Shown: positions 23,981-32,007 of the stretch, in pieces
How positions within the stretch are numbered: position 1 is the first letter of the stretch
Layout: every line of letters starts with the position of its first letter
Assembly: GCF_002551245.1 (NCBI RefSeq)
Contig: NZ_NTGZ01000034.1
Location: forward strand, 1-42,132
Source: Streptomyces sp. rh34
GTDB lineage: Bacteria; Actinomycetota; Actinomycetes; Streptomycetales; Streptomycetaceae
DNA: 42,132 bases
Direction: 5' to 3'
Made by a program: the position numbers and the translations under genes
Notes under the pieces: generated by a model
Databases searched by the model: none
Seen by the model: only the letters and a program-made list of their open reading frames with translations
What the model was told of the DNA's origin: nothing

Positions 23981-24754
23981 TCAGCGCACGGGGAATCCGA
24001 AGGAGTGGCCCTGCTCCTTCAGCCAGGGCAGGACCTCGCGCAGAGCGGCCAAGGTCTGGGATCGTTCCCCTCCCGCGTCGTGGAAGAGGATGGTCGGCCC
24101 GTTGGAGATCTCACGCTTGACGGTGGCGACCATGGTGTCCGCGCCGGGGTGCTCGAAGTCCTTGGTGTCGACGTTCCAGCCCAGCGGTCGCATCCCGTGG
24201 GACGCGGCCAGCTGACGGCTGTACGGGGTGAAGGCGCCGCCCGGGGCCCGGTAGTACTGCGACCGGACGCCTCCGGACGCCTTGGTGATCATGCGTTCGG
24301 CGTCCAGGATCTGCTGGGACTGGTAGGCCTCGGACTTGGTGTCCATGGTGGTGTCGTGCGAGACGGTGTGGTTGCACAGCCGGTGGCCGTCCGCCACGAC
24401 CGCCTTGACCAGGTCGGGGTACGCCTGGGCCTGGGTGCCCACCATGCAGAACGTGGCCTTCACACCGCGGTCCTTCAGCAGGCGCAGCACCTGCGGCGTC
24501 CAGACCGGGTCCGGTCCGTCGTCGATGGTGATGTTGACGCCCCGGGCCCCCCGGTCCGAGGCGTGCGCGATGCCCGCCGCCACCTTGGCCGCGGGCCGCT
24601 CCCGCGCGTCCGGCGACGCGACGCCCCCCGACGGCCGGCCCCCGGTCGTGTCGGCCTGCGCGGTCCACACCGAGGTGGCGGCGGCCAGGGCCGTCACGCC
24701 GAGCGCCGCCGCGAGGAGCCGGCTGTGCCATGCCCTTCCCTTGTGCTTGCCCAT
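23981..24754 (-). CDS. Secreted polysaccharide deacetylase (CE4/NodB)
   Basis: A 257-residue extracellular enzyme. The signal peptide (about 1-35) has LLAAALGVTALAAATSVWTA. The NodB domain shows all CE4 motifs: TIDDGPD with Asp78-Asp79; HTVSH with His129 and His133 for the metal; RAPGGAF with Arg169; GWNVDTKDF; and ILFHDAGG with His225-Asp226. It should remove acetyl groups from chitin oligomers, xylan or peptidoglycan; the substrate is not decidable here. The first motif has Ile where many have Phe (TFDDGP). The ATG at 24754 follows GGGCGGGCGG; longer starts up to 24850 would put Arg-rich sequence before the signal peptide. Confidence 0.9.
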   Translation of the reverse strand: MGKHKGRAWHSRLLAAALGVTALAAATSVWTAQADTTGGRPSGGVASPDARERPAAKVAAGIAHASDRGARGVNITIDDGPDPVWTPQVLRLLKDRGVKATFCMVGTQAQAYPDLVKAVVADGHRLCNHTVSHDTTMDTKSEAYQSQQILDAERMITKASGGVRSQYYRAPGGAFTPYSRQLAASHGMRPLGWNVDTKDFEHPGADTMVATVKREISNGPTILFHDAGGERSQTLAALREVLPWLKEQGHSFGFPVR

Positions 24755-24882
24755 GTCCGCCCGCCCCTTTTGCCGTCTCCGCCGATGCCGTGCACCCCTC
24801 CAGACGGGCGAACGTTCCGGCGGGATGCCTCGGTTACCGATCGCGGACATTTCTGCAGGCAGCCGGCGACAATCGGGAGCCG

Positions 24883-24963
24883 TCGAGCGATCGGGTCAGC
24901 GGGCGATCGGGTCAGCGGGCACGGTCCTCGGGGAGGCCGCGCTCGGGGAGGCCGCGCTCTTCC
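24883..24963. repeat. Two adjacent short tandem duplications in promoter region
   Basis: GCGATCGGGTCAGCGG is repeated twice in tandem (about 24888-24919), and CTCGGGGAGGCCGCG twice in tandem (about 24928-24957). They lie upstream of the deacetylase gene in the 388-base divergent interval (24755-25142), which holds no gene. No clear promoter stands out. Confidence 0.6.
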
Positions 24964-25142
24964 CCCGCGGGTCTGACAGTGGCCCCTCGTCCGGCTGATG
25001 CGGGAATGCCGCGCGGAGCACCGGAGGCACACTCCGTTCTTTGCCCACTCTTTACCGCTATCGGGACCGATGCCGGGATGGCAACGCGGCGCGAGCGCGT
25101 TCAGGCCGGGTGGACCACCCCCGCGACGAACAGGAACCCGAC

Positions 25143-26309
25143 GTGACAGACGTGACAGACACGGCAGCCCCGGCAGGCGTGACGGCCCCGGCGGAAGCGG
25201 GCACCGCGTCCCGCGCGGCGGACACCCTCTCCCGCCCGTTCACCGTCCGCGGGCTCACCGCCCGGAACCGGATCGCGATGGCGCCCATGACCCGGCAGTT
25301 CTCCCCGGACGGCGTTCCGGGACAGGACGTGGCGGACTACTACACCCGCCGGGCCGCCGGTGACGTCGGGCTGATCATCACCGAGGGCACCTACGTCGAC
25401 CACGCATCCGCGGGGACCAGCGACCGGGTCCCGCGCTTCCACGGCGAGGCGGCGCTCGCGGGCTGGGCGCATGTCGCGGAGTCCGTGCACCGCGCGGGCG
25501 GCACGATCATCCCGCAGCTGTGGCACGTGGGCGTGACCCGCACCGAAGGCGCCGGGCCCGTGCCGGAGGCCGAGCCCGTCGGCCCCTCGGGCCTGTCCCT
25601 GAGCGGCGAGCCCAAGGGGCGCGCCATGACGCAGCAGGACCTCGACGACGTCATCGCCGCCTTCGCCGACGCGGCGGCGGCGGCCGAGCGCCTCGGCTTC
25701 GACGGTGCCGAACTGCACGGCGCCCACGGCTACCTGATCGACCAGTTCCTGTGGTCCGGCAGCAACCGGCGTACCGACGCCTACGGCGGTGACCTGGTCG
25801 CCCGGACCCGCTTCGCGGCCGAGATCGTGGCGGCCTGCCGCGCCGCCGTGTCCGACGCCTTCCCGCTCTTCTTCCGGATGTCCCAGTGGAAGGCGGACGC
25901 CTACGAGGCGAAGCTCGCCGAGACACCGGAGGAGCTGGACGCCCTGATCACACCGCTGGCCGAGGCCGGTGTCGACGTCTTCCACGCGTCCACCCGCCGC
26001 TACTGGCTGCCGGAGTTCGAGGGCAGCGACCTGAACCTGGCCGGCTGGGTGAAGAAGATCAGCGGCAGGCCGACCCTCACCGTCGGCTCGGTCGGCCTGG
26101 ACGGCGACTTCTTCGGCGCCTTCCAGGGCAACGACTCCCCGGTCACCGGAATCGAGCAGCTGCTGGACCGGATGGAGCGCGACGAGTTCGACATGGTCGC
26201 CGTCGGGCGGGCGCTGATCTCCGATCCCGAGTGGGCGGCGAAGACCCTGCGCGGGCGCACCGCGGACATCACCCCGTTCACCGCGGAGATGCTGACGACC
26301 CTGCACTGA
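25143..26309 (+). CDS. Old Yellow Enzyme-family NADH:flavin oxidoreductase
   Basis: A 388-residue FMN-dependent TIM-barrel enzyme. Features are VRGLTARNRIAMAPMTRQFS (N-terminal FMN strand), LIITEGTYVD, QLWHVGVTR, FDGAELHGAHGYLIDQFL with the conserved GAHGYL.DQF motif, NRRTDAYGG and VGRALISDPEW. Such enzymes reduce activated alkenes or nitro-compounds with NAD(P)H. It is cytoplasmic, with no signal. The GTG at 25143 has AGGA 7 bases upstream; a repeat of GTGACAGAC means the next codons also include a GTG. The 3' end overlaps the convergent carboxypeptidase gene by 32 bases. Confidence 0.92.
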   Translation: MTDVTDTAAPAGVTAPAEAGTASRAADTLSRPFTVRGLTARNRIAMAPMTRQFSPDGVPGQDVADYYTRRAAGDVGLIITEGTYVDHASAGTSDRVPRFHGEAALAGWAHVAESVHRAGGTIIPQLWHVGVTRTEGAGPVPEAEPVGPSGLSLSGEPKGRAMTQQDLDDVIAAFADAAAAAERLGFDGAELHGAHGYLIDQFLWSGSNRRTDAYGGDLVARTRFAAEIVAACRAAVSDAFPLFFRMSQWKADAYEAKLAETPEELDALITPLAEAGVDVFHASTRRYWLPEFEGSDLNLAGWVKKISGRPTLTVGSVGLDGDFFGAFQGNDSPVTGIEQLLDRMERDEFDMVAVGRALISDPEWAAKTLRGRTADITPFTAEMLTTLH

Positions 26310-27423
26310 CCCGCGCGTCCCCCCGGCCCTGCGGTCCACGCCCCGCGCTCTGTACCTTGTTCGCCGCCGCCGGGAGGCCCGCTCGGATCGCGGTGATCAG
26401 GGCGCGGCTGGCCTCGTGGGCGGCGGCGCTGCCCTCGGCGGGGGTGGTGCCGGCGCGCTGGTGCAGCACGACCCCGAGGACCAGGCGGGAGACGCCGGCG
26501 ACCTCCTGCGTGGTGGCCCAGACGAGGTTGCCGCCCGCCGGGGTGGAGGAGCCGGTCTTCAGGCCGATCACCCCGTCGTGCCCCAGCAGCTTGTTGGTGT
26601 TGCGGAAGGTCACCCCGGCGCCGGGGGCCGTGACGGAGGCGGTCGCCACGATCTGCCGGAAGGCCGGGTCCTTCATGGCGGCGCGGGCCAGCAGCAGTTG
26701 GTCCGCCGCCGTGCTCCTCGTACTCGCCTCCATGCCGCTCACCCCGGTGTACGTGGTGGCGCGCATGCCGAGCCCGGCGGCGGCCCGGTTCATCTTCGCG
26801 ACGAACGCCTTCTCGTCACCCGCGTCCCAGCGGGCCAGCAGACGCGCCACGTTGTTGCCCGACGGCACCATCATCAGCTCCAGCAGCCGGCGTTGGGTGT
26901 ACTCCCGCCCGGCGAGCACGGGGGCGGTCGTCTCGACGGAGGAGTACGACTCGTCGGCCGCCTGCCGGTCGGCGACCACGGTCGCGCCGGGGGCGCCGGC
27001 CCGCATCGGGTGGCCCGTGAGGATCACGTAGGCCGTCATGACCTTGGTGACGCTGGCGATCGGGACCGGCTTCTGCTCGCCCCGGGTGCCGAGGCTGCCG
27101 ACGCCCTCGACCGTCACGCTCGCCTGGCCCTCGCGCGGCCAGGGCAGGTGCATCGACCTGGCGAGCGGCACCACCTCCTCCCCCGGGCTCTCGGCGGCCG
27201 GCCCGACCGTGGACCTGTCGCCGCCGGCCGCGTACCACCCGCCCGTACCCGCCACGAGCACCACGGCCGCCGTCAGCGGTACGAGGACCGAGCGGCGGAG
27301 CCGGAAGCGGAAGCAGGAGCGGACGCGGAAGCCGCTCCCGGCGGCGGGGGCAGGGGCAGAGGTGAGGCCGGGAGCGGGAACGGGAACGGGGAGAACAGGG
27401 GGAACGGTGGGGGCGTCGGGCAT
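26278..27423 (-). CDS. D-alanyl-D-alanine carboxypeptidase (PBP5-like, class A)
   Basis: A 381-residue membrane-anchored serine peptidase of the S11 family. A cytoplasmic tail of ~43 residues precedes one TM (SVLVPLTAAVVLVAGTGGWY). Active-site motifs are SVTK (Ser124, Lys127), SGN (188-190) and KTG (289-291). It trims the terminal D-Ala of peptidoglycan pentapeptides. The upstream neighbour on the same strand is a CseB/CseC-like pair; in S. coelicolor CseBC responds to cell-envelope stress through SigE. Here the carboxypeptidase could be the output gene. The ATG at 27423 has GGAGGAG with ideal spacing. An inverted repeat lies in its leader. Confidence 0.92.
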   Translation of the reverse strand: MPDAPTVPPVLPVPVPAPGLTSAPAPAAGSGFRVRSCFRFRLRRSVLVPLTAAVVLVAGTGGWYAAGGDRSTVGPAAESPGEEVVPLARSMHLPWPREGQASVTVEGVGSLGTRGEQKPVPIASVTKVMTAYVILTGHPMRAGAPGATVVADRQAADESYSSVETTAPVLAGREYTQRRLLELMMVPSGNNVARLLARWDAGDEKAFVAKMNRAAAGLGMRATTYTGVSGMEASTRSTAADQLLLARAAMKDPAFRQIVATASVTAPGAGVTFRNTNKLLGHDGVIGLKTGSSTPAGGNLVWATTQEVAGVSRLVLGVVLHQRAGTTPAEGSAAAHEASRALITAIRAGLPAAANKVQSAGRGPQGRGDARVSAGSSASPR

Positions 27424-27433
27424 GGGCTCCTCC

Positions 27434-27468
27434 AGGTGACAGCGCGGTTTCCCGTACCTCTGTCACCT
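27434..27468 (-). promoter_or_regulatory. 9-bp inverted repeat in carboxypeptidase leader
   Basis: AGGTGACAG (27434-27442) and CTGTCACCT (27460-27468) are perfect inverted copies 17 bases apart. They lie 10-45 bases upstream of the carboxypeptidase start and 70 bases after the kinase stop. This could be an operator (response-regulator half-sites) or an RNA stem near the ribosome-binding site. Confidence 0.5.
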
Positions 27469-27538
27469 TCGGGGAGTCGTTCTTCCGCACCCGTTCAGCA
27501 CGGTTTCCGCCCCCGCGAGAGTGCGTTTCGGTTCCGTA

Positions 27539-28792
27539 TCAGGCCGGACGCGGGGCCAGATCGAGGGTGGCAAGCGCTCCGCCGTCCGGGGCGTTCGCGA
27601 AGGTCAGCCGGGCTCCGAGCACCTCGGACTGGCCCTGGGCGACGGTCAGGCCGAGACCGTGCCCCCGGCCGCGTTCGCTCGCGCCGGTGCGGAAGCGCTG
27701 CGGGCCCCGCTCCAGCAGATCGGGCGGGAAGCCCGGCCCGTGGTCGCGTACGACGATCCGTGCCCCGGTCACGGTCACCTCGACGGGGGCCGCGCCGTGC
27801 CGGTGGGCGTTGGTGACGAGGTTGACCACGATCCGCTCCACCCGGCGCGGATCGGTCTCCACCACCTCGGCGGCCCCGACGGCGACCCGGGTGTCCGTGC
27901 CCGTACGCCGCACCACGTCGGCGACCAGTTCGCCCAGCGGCACCGGGTCGGGGCGGGACCGTTCGGCGCCCGCGTCGAGGCGGGAGATCTCCAGCAGGTC
28001 CTCGACCAGCGCGTTCAGGGCCCGTAGCCGGTCCCGTACGAGACCGGTCGCCTCGTCGCCGTCGGGCAGCAGCCCGGCGGCGGTGACCAGGCCCATGAGC
28101 GGGGTGCGCAGTTCGTGCGCGACGTCGGCGGTGAAGCGCCGCTCGTTCTCCAGCTTGCGCTGGAGGGCGGCGGCCATGTCGTCGACGGCCGCCGCCATCT
28201 CGGTGATCTCGTCGCGGGCCCGCCCGGCGGGGCCGATGCGGGCGTCCAGGTCGCCGTCGGCGATACGGCGGGCGGTACGGGCTCCGTGGCGCAGCCGTCG
28301 GTTGATCGGTTCGGTGGCGAGGGCGGCGAGCGGGACGACGAACAGGAGGGCGACGAGGACGGATTTCACGATGCTGCGGTCCAGCAGCTGGAGGCTGCGG
28401 ACCTCGGCGCTCATGTCGTCCCGGACGACGAGGAACTGATCGTCGCCGACGGCCGCCGCGCCCCACATCCAGTACCAGTTGGGCGGCTTGACGTCGTACC
28501 AGGTGGCGTACCCGCCCTCGCTGTCCGGCCGGCCGGCGAAGTCGCGTGCCAGCGCCTCGGGCAGCTCCGCCGTGGACCGTACGTCGATGTCGGCCGGCGC
28601 CTTCCCCGTACGGGAGAACTCCCGGTCGGCGGCGATCAGCCGGGTGAGGGTCCGGTCGGTGCCGACGCGCAGCCCGCGCTCCCGGGTCGCGTCGTGCACC
28701 AGGAACCCGACCACGGTCGCGACCGCGCAGCACGCGACGGCGGCCAGTGCGGCGATCTTCCAGCGCAGGGCCCGGGGGTTGAGGAAGTCCAC
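27539..28792 (-). CDS. Sensor histidine kinase, CseC-like
   Basis: A 417-residue membrane kinase. TM1 is at about 10-33 (WKIAALAAVACCAVATVVGF) and TM2 at about 141-160 (IVKSVLVALLFVVPLAALAT); they enclose a ~105-residue external sensor domain with an aromatic WYDVKPPNWYWMW patch. HAMP follows, then the H-box FTADVAHELRTPL with His226, N-box NLVTNAHRHG, G1 DHGPGFP and G2 RGHGLGL. It phosphorylates the response regulator encoded just upstream. The GTG at 28792, 17 bases after that gene's stop, gives the CseC-like start; an ATG at 28891 would overlap the regulator. The resemblance to CseC is from the N-terminal layout and the partner gene. Confidence 0.88.
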   Translation of the reverse strand: MDFLNPRALRWKIAALAAVACCAVATVVGFLVHDATRERGLRVGTDRTLTRLIAADREFSRTGKAPADIDVRSTAELPEALARDFAGRPDSEGGYATWYDVKPPNWYWMWGAAAVGDDQFLVVRDDMSAEVRSLQLLDRSIVKSVLVALLFVVPLAALATEPINRRLRHGARTARRIADGDLDARIGPAGRARDEITEMAAAVDDMAAALQRKLENERRFTADVAHELRTPLMGLVTAAGLLPDGDEATGLVRDRLRALNALVEDLLEISRLDAGAERSRPDPVPLGELVADVVRRTGTDTRVAVGAAEVVETDPRRVERIVVNLVTNAHRHGAAPVEVTVTGARIVVRDHGPGFPPDLLERGPQRFRTGASERGRGHGLGLTVAQGQSEVLGARLTFANAPDGGALATLDLAPRPA

Positions 28793-28808
28793 GGCGTCCG
28801 CCGGCCGC

Positions 28809-29561
28809 TCAGCCGCGGACGAGCTTGTAGCCGAAGCCGCGGACGGTCTCGATCCGCCCGCTGCCGATCTTCTTGCGCAGCCGGAGCACACACAGGTCCA
28901 CCACCCGGGTGTCGCCCTCCCAGCCGTAGTCCCACACGTCGCGCAGCAGCCGGCGGCGGTCGAGCACCGAGCCGGGCGCGGCGGCGAACTCCAGCAGCAG
29001 CCGCAGTTCGGTGGGGGTCAGTGACACGGTCTCACCGGCCCGGCGCACCTCCATGCCGAGGGTGTCCACGCTGAGGTCCCCGAAGACCAGGATGTGATCG
29101 GCGGCTCGGCCGGACTTCGGGGTCGCGGGGCCCTCAGCGTCCGGGCGGAAGGTGGCGCGGCGCAGCAGGGCGCGGATCCGGGCGACCATGACGGCGGTGT
29201 CGACGGGCTTGATCACGTAGTCGTCGGCCCCCGCCTCCAGGCCCGCGACCACGTCGAGGGCGTCGCCGCGCGCGGACATCATGAGGACCGGGACGGAGCT
29301 CTCCTCGCGGATCCGGTGGCACAGGCCGATGCCGTCCAGCTCGGGCAGCATCACATCGAGGATCAGCAGGTCGTGCGCGCCCGCGCGGAAGGCCTCCAGG
29401 CCGCTGAGCCCGTCGGCGGCCACGGCGACCCGGTAGCCGTAGCGCTCCAGGGCCAGTTGGACGGCGCGGCGGATCGTGGCGTCGTCCTCGACCACGAGCA
29501 CGCTGACGGGGGCCGGGCCCCGGGCTTCGGACACGCTGCCTACCTGGGCGTTCGAGGTCAT
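28809..29561 (-). CDS. Response regulator, OmpR/CseB-like
   Basis: A 250-residue two-component regulator. The receiver domain (about 18-135) has acidic pocket Asp26-Asp27, phospho-acceptor Asp69 in LLILDVMLPELDG, and DDYVIKP with the conserved Lys. The winged helix (about 155-245) contains LTPTELRLLLEFA and VWDYGWEGDTRVVDLCVLRL. The receiver resembles CseB (LALER.GY, GLSGLEAFRA). It starts at an ATG at 29561, although 29606 is possible; the extra residues would be Arg-rich. It is first in the regulator-kinase-carboxypeptidase unit. Confidence 0.9.
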   Translation of the reverse strand: MTSNAQVGSVSEARGPAPVSVLVVEDDATIRRAVQLALERYGYRVAVAADGLSGLEAFRAGAHDLLILDVMLPELDGIGLCHRIREESSVPVLMMSARGDALDVVAGLEAGADDYVIKPVDTAVMVARIRALLRRATFRPDAEGPATPKSGRAADHILVFGDLSVDTLGMEVRRAGETVSLTPTELRLLLEFAAAPGSVLDRRRLLRDVWDYGWEGDTRVVDLCVLRLRKKIGSGRIETVRGFGYKLVRG

Positions 29562-29625
29562 CGGTCGCTCGCATCGTAGTCGGGGGAGGGCGGCGGGCCG
29601 GGTCACCCGGGCCGCCGCGGGAAGG

Positions 29626-30663
29626 TCACCGGCTCAGCGCGGCCGCCACCGGAAGATGGTCGCTGCCGGTGGCGGGCAGGGTCCAGGCGGCGCGCGGGGT
29701 CATCCCCCGCACCAGCACGTCGTCGATGCGGACCACGGGGAACGCGGCGGGCCAGGTGAATCCGAGGCCGTCGCCCGCCTCCCGTTGCGCGGAACGCAGC
29801 GGCGAGGTCACCGGGGCCAGCGCCCTGTCCTGGTACGTCCCGTTGAAGTCGCCCAGCACCACGACCCGGGTCGCGGGCTCCGCCCGGAGCGCGGCGGCCA
29901 GCTCGCGGGCCGCCTCGTTGCGCCGGCCCGTCGTGAATCCGGCCGCCGAGACCCGTACCGACGCCAGATGGACCGCGTACACGGCGACGGGCCCGTCCGG
30001 GGTCCGGGCCGTGGCGCGCAGCGCGCGGGTCCACGGCATGATCGGCACCGCCTTCACGTCCGCCAGCGGGTACCTGCTCCAGATGCCGACCCCGCCGAGC
30101 ACCGCGTGATGCGGATAGGCGGCGGCCAGTTCGCGGGAGTAGACGGCCGCCGACGCGTCGGACAGCTCTTCGAGCGCCAGCACGTCCGCGCCCGCCCCGG
30201 CGAGCACGCGCGCGGTGCCGGCCGGGTCGGGGTTCCCCTCGCTCACGTTGTGGCTGACCACCGTCAGGTCGCCGCCGCCCGAGCGCTTGTCGGTGAGCGC
30301 GCCGCCGAAGAGCGCGACCCAGACGACGGCGGGCGCGAGCACCGCCACGGCGGCGGTACGGGACCGGCGTACGGCGGCGAGCCCGAGCAGGACCGGCACG
30401 CCGAGGCCCGTCCAGGGCAGCAGCGTCTGGAAGAGACTGCCCGCGTTGACGCCCGCGTTCGGGATCCACGCGTGCAGCGCCATCGCCGCGGCCCAGACGA
30501 CCGCCGCGGCGGCGAGCCACCGGCCGGCGCCACGGCCGGCACGCCCGGGGGTAGCGGGCCCGGTGGGAGCCGCCCCGGAGGGAGCCGCTCCGAGGGCAGG
30601 CTTCGCGTCACTGGCAGGTGTCGCGTCAGTGGCAGGCGCTGCGGCCTCCGGTGGGCTCAGCAC
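29626..30663 (-). CDS. Membrane-anchored endonuclease/exonuclease/phosphatase-family protein
   Basis: A 345-residue protein. The N-terminal ~48 residues are low-complexity Ala/Pro/Thr. Three hydrophobic segments (about 49-66, 80-95, 103-120) anchor it. An external EEP domain follows: LTVVSHNV, LALEEL with the metal Glu, VYAVHLAS, VVLGDFNGT with Asp-Asn, IDDVLV and the terminal GSDHLPVAAAL with the catalytic Asp-His. The fold is that of sphingomyelinases, DNase I and lipid phosphatases; the substrate is unknown, and the placement suggests an extracytoplasmic nuclease or phosphodiesterase. The GTG at 30663 follows GGAG. The gene lies 65 bases upstream of the response regulator. Confidence 0.85.
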   Translation of the reverse strand: MLSPPEAAAPATDATPASDAKPALGAAPSGAAPTGPATPGRAGRGAGRWLAAAAVVWAAAMALHAWIPNAGVNAGSLFQTLLPWTGLGVPVLLGLAAVRRSRTAAVAVLAPAVVWVALFGGALTDKRSGGGDLTVVSHNVSEGNPDPAGTARVLAGAGADVLALEELSDASAAVYSRELAAAYPHHAVLGGVGIWSRYPLADVKAVPIMPWTRALRATARTPDGPVAVYAVHLASVRVSAAGFTTGRRNEAARELAAALRAEPATRVVVLGDFNGTYQDRALAPVTSPLRSAQREAGDGLGFTWPAAFPVVRIDDVLVRGMTPRAAWTLPATGSDHLPVAAALSR

Positions 30664-30865
30664 GGCACTGGTCTCCTGACGTTCGCGTGCACCGGGGATC
30701 CGGGTACGCCGACAGCCTCCGGGAACACCGCTTCCGGCTGGTCAGGGGCGTGCTTCGAGCACCGCACGGCTCTGTATCGGGTAGGTATCGGTGCGCGGCG
30801 CGGGTGCCGGAGTCGAGCCGACGCCGACGCCGCTGCCGCTGCCCCTGCCCCTGCCCCTGCCGGGC

Positions 30866-31810
30866 TCAGCGGGTCTCGGTGAGCGGGCCGTACGCGTCCG
30901 GGCGGCGGGTGGTCAGGAACGGGAACAGCTCCAGCCAGTCGCGGCGGGCGTCCAGATCGAGATCGGCGACCAGCACGGCGGGCTCGTCGCGCGGGGCCTG
31001 GGCCAGGACGCGGCCGTACGGGTCCACGATGAAGGAACTGCCGTAGAAGGTGAGGCCGTTCTCGGCACCGATACGGTTCGGCACGATCATGAAGGTGGCG
31101 TTGGCGATGGCGTTCCCGGCGATCACCTTCTGCCAGAGCGGCTGGGAGTCGAAGCCGGGGAAGCCCGGCTCGGAGCCGATGGCGGTCGGGTAGACGAGGA
31201 CGTCGGCCCCGGCGAGCGAGTAGGCGCGCGCCAGCTCCGGGAACCACTGGTCCCAGCAGGTCGGCAGGCCGAAACGGGCCTCGTCGACCGTGACCAGCGG
31301 GAAGGCGTCGTCGCCCGCCGGGCCGGGGCGGAACCAGTCGTCCTCGTAATACCCCTCGGTGACCGGGATGTGGGTCTTACGGGTGCGCTGGGCGAGGGTG
31401 CCGTCGGGTGCGACGAGGATCGCGGTGTTGTAGCCGAGGCCGTCGTCCTCGCCGCCGGGCGCCGGGGCCTTCTCGTACAGCGAGGCGTGCACGTACACGC
31501 CGTGCTCGCGGGCGGCCTCGGCCGCGAACGTGAAGGTGGGGCCGGTCAGCAGCTCCTCCGGTCCGGCGGGCTCGGGGTGGTCGGCCCTGCGCACGACGGC
31601 GAAGTACGGCGACAGCGTCAGCTCCTGGAGGCAGACCACGCGGGCGCCCTCGGCCGCGGCGAGCCGGACGCCTTCCAGCAGGGCGGCCCGGTGCTCGGCG
31701 GGGTCCCGGTGCCAGCGCTGCTGGACCGCCGCCACGCGCAGGGGGGCGCGCTCGGCGGGGCGGGTCCGGGTGGGGGACGCGGGCGGGTCGTAAGCGGTGA
31801 TCAGACGCAT
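30866..31810 (-). CDS. Carbon-nitrogen hydrolase (N-carbamoylputrescine amidase/beta-ureidopropionase type)
   Basis: A 314-residue nitrilase-superfamily enzyme with the complete catalytic triad Glu63 (CLQELTL), Lys145 (RKTHIP) and Cys185 (PTCWDQWFPE). The GYYEDDWF and IGSEPGFPGFDSQPLWQ segments and VPNRIGAENGLTFYGSSFI match the N-carbamoylputrescine amidase / beta-ureidopropionase branch. These enzymes hydrolyse N-carbamoyl compounds to amine, CO2 and ammonia in polyamine or pyrimidine breakdown. The ATG at 31810 has AGGA 7 bases upstream. It is divergent from a LacI regulator, with two palindromic operators between them, so its expression is probably induced by a substrate-related ligand. 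Confidence 0.9.
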   Translation of the reverse strand: MRLITAYDPPASPTRTRPAERAPLRVAAVQQRWHRDPAEHRAALLEGVRLAAAEGARVVCLQELTLSPYFAVVRRADHPEPAGPEELLTGPTFTFAAEAAREHGVYVHASLYEKAPAPGGEDDGLGYNTAILVAPDGTLAQRTRKTHIPVTEGYYEDDWFRPGPAGDDAFPLVTVDEARFGLPTCWDQWFPELARAYSLAGADVLVYPTAIGSEPGFPGFDSQPLWQKVIAGNAIANATFMIVPNRIGAENGLTFYGSSFIVDPYGRVLAQAPRDEPAVLVADLDLDARRDWLELFPFLTTRRPDAYGPLTETR

Positions 31811-31910
31811 GGCGGGTTCCTGGGGAAGGAGAGAGCGGGAAGGGAGGGAGGAGCCGGCGGGGCGGGCACGAGGAGAACGGACACGAGGCAGGCCGTACGA
31901 GGCAGGTCGC

Positions 31911-31930
31911 GTGCCGGAACGTTCCGGCAC
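31911..31930. promoter_or_regulatory. LacI-type operator O1
   Basis: GTGCCGGAACGTTCCGGCAC is a perfect 20-bp palindrome, about 100 bases before the hydrolase start. The same 18-bp core occurs again at 31948-31965. The CG-centred symmetric form is typical of LacI-family operators. Confidence 0.8.
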
Positions 31931-31947
31931 GCGACAGAACCTAACCC

Positions 31948-31965
31948 TGCCGGAACGTTCCGGCA
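31948..31965. promoter_or_regulatory. LacI-type operator O2
   Basis: TGCCGGAACGTTCCGGCA is an exact second copy of the core of O1, with its centre 36 bp away (about 3.4 helical turns). It lies just upstream of the lacI-family promoter. Confidence 0.8.
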
Positions 31966-31993
31966 ACCCTTCGCCGGCCCGTCGGCGACCGTC

Positions 31994-31999
31994 TAGACT
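31994..31999 (+). promoter_or_regulatory. -10 element of lacI-type gene, leaderless start
   Basis: TAGACT lies with its end 8 bases before the GTG at 32008, so transcription would begin at or within a base or two of the start codon. No ribosome-binding site is present. The -35 (TTCGCC region, 31970-31975) is weak. Confidence 0.5.
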
Positions 32000-32007
32000 T
32001 CACCCCC

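Noticed and set aside
30820..30870. CTGCCGCTGCCCCTGCC repeats near the hydrolase end as a repeat element
   Set aside because: Short low-complexity run typical of GC-rich spacers; no sign of function.
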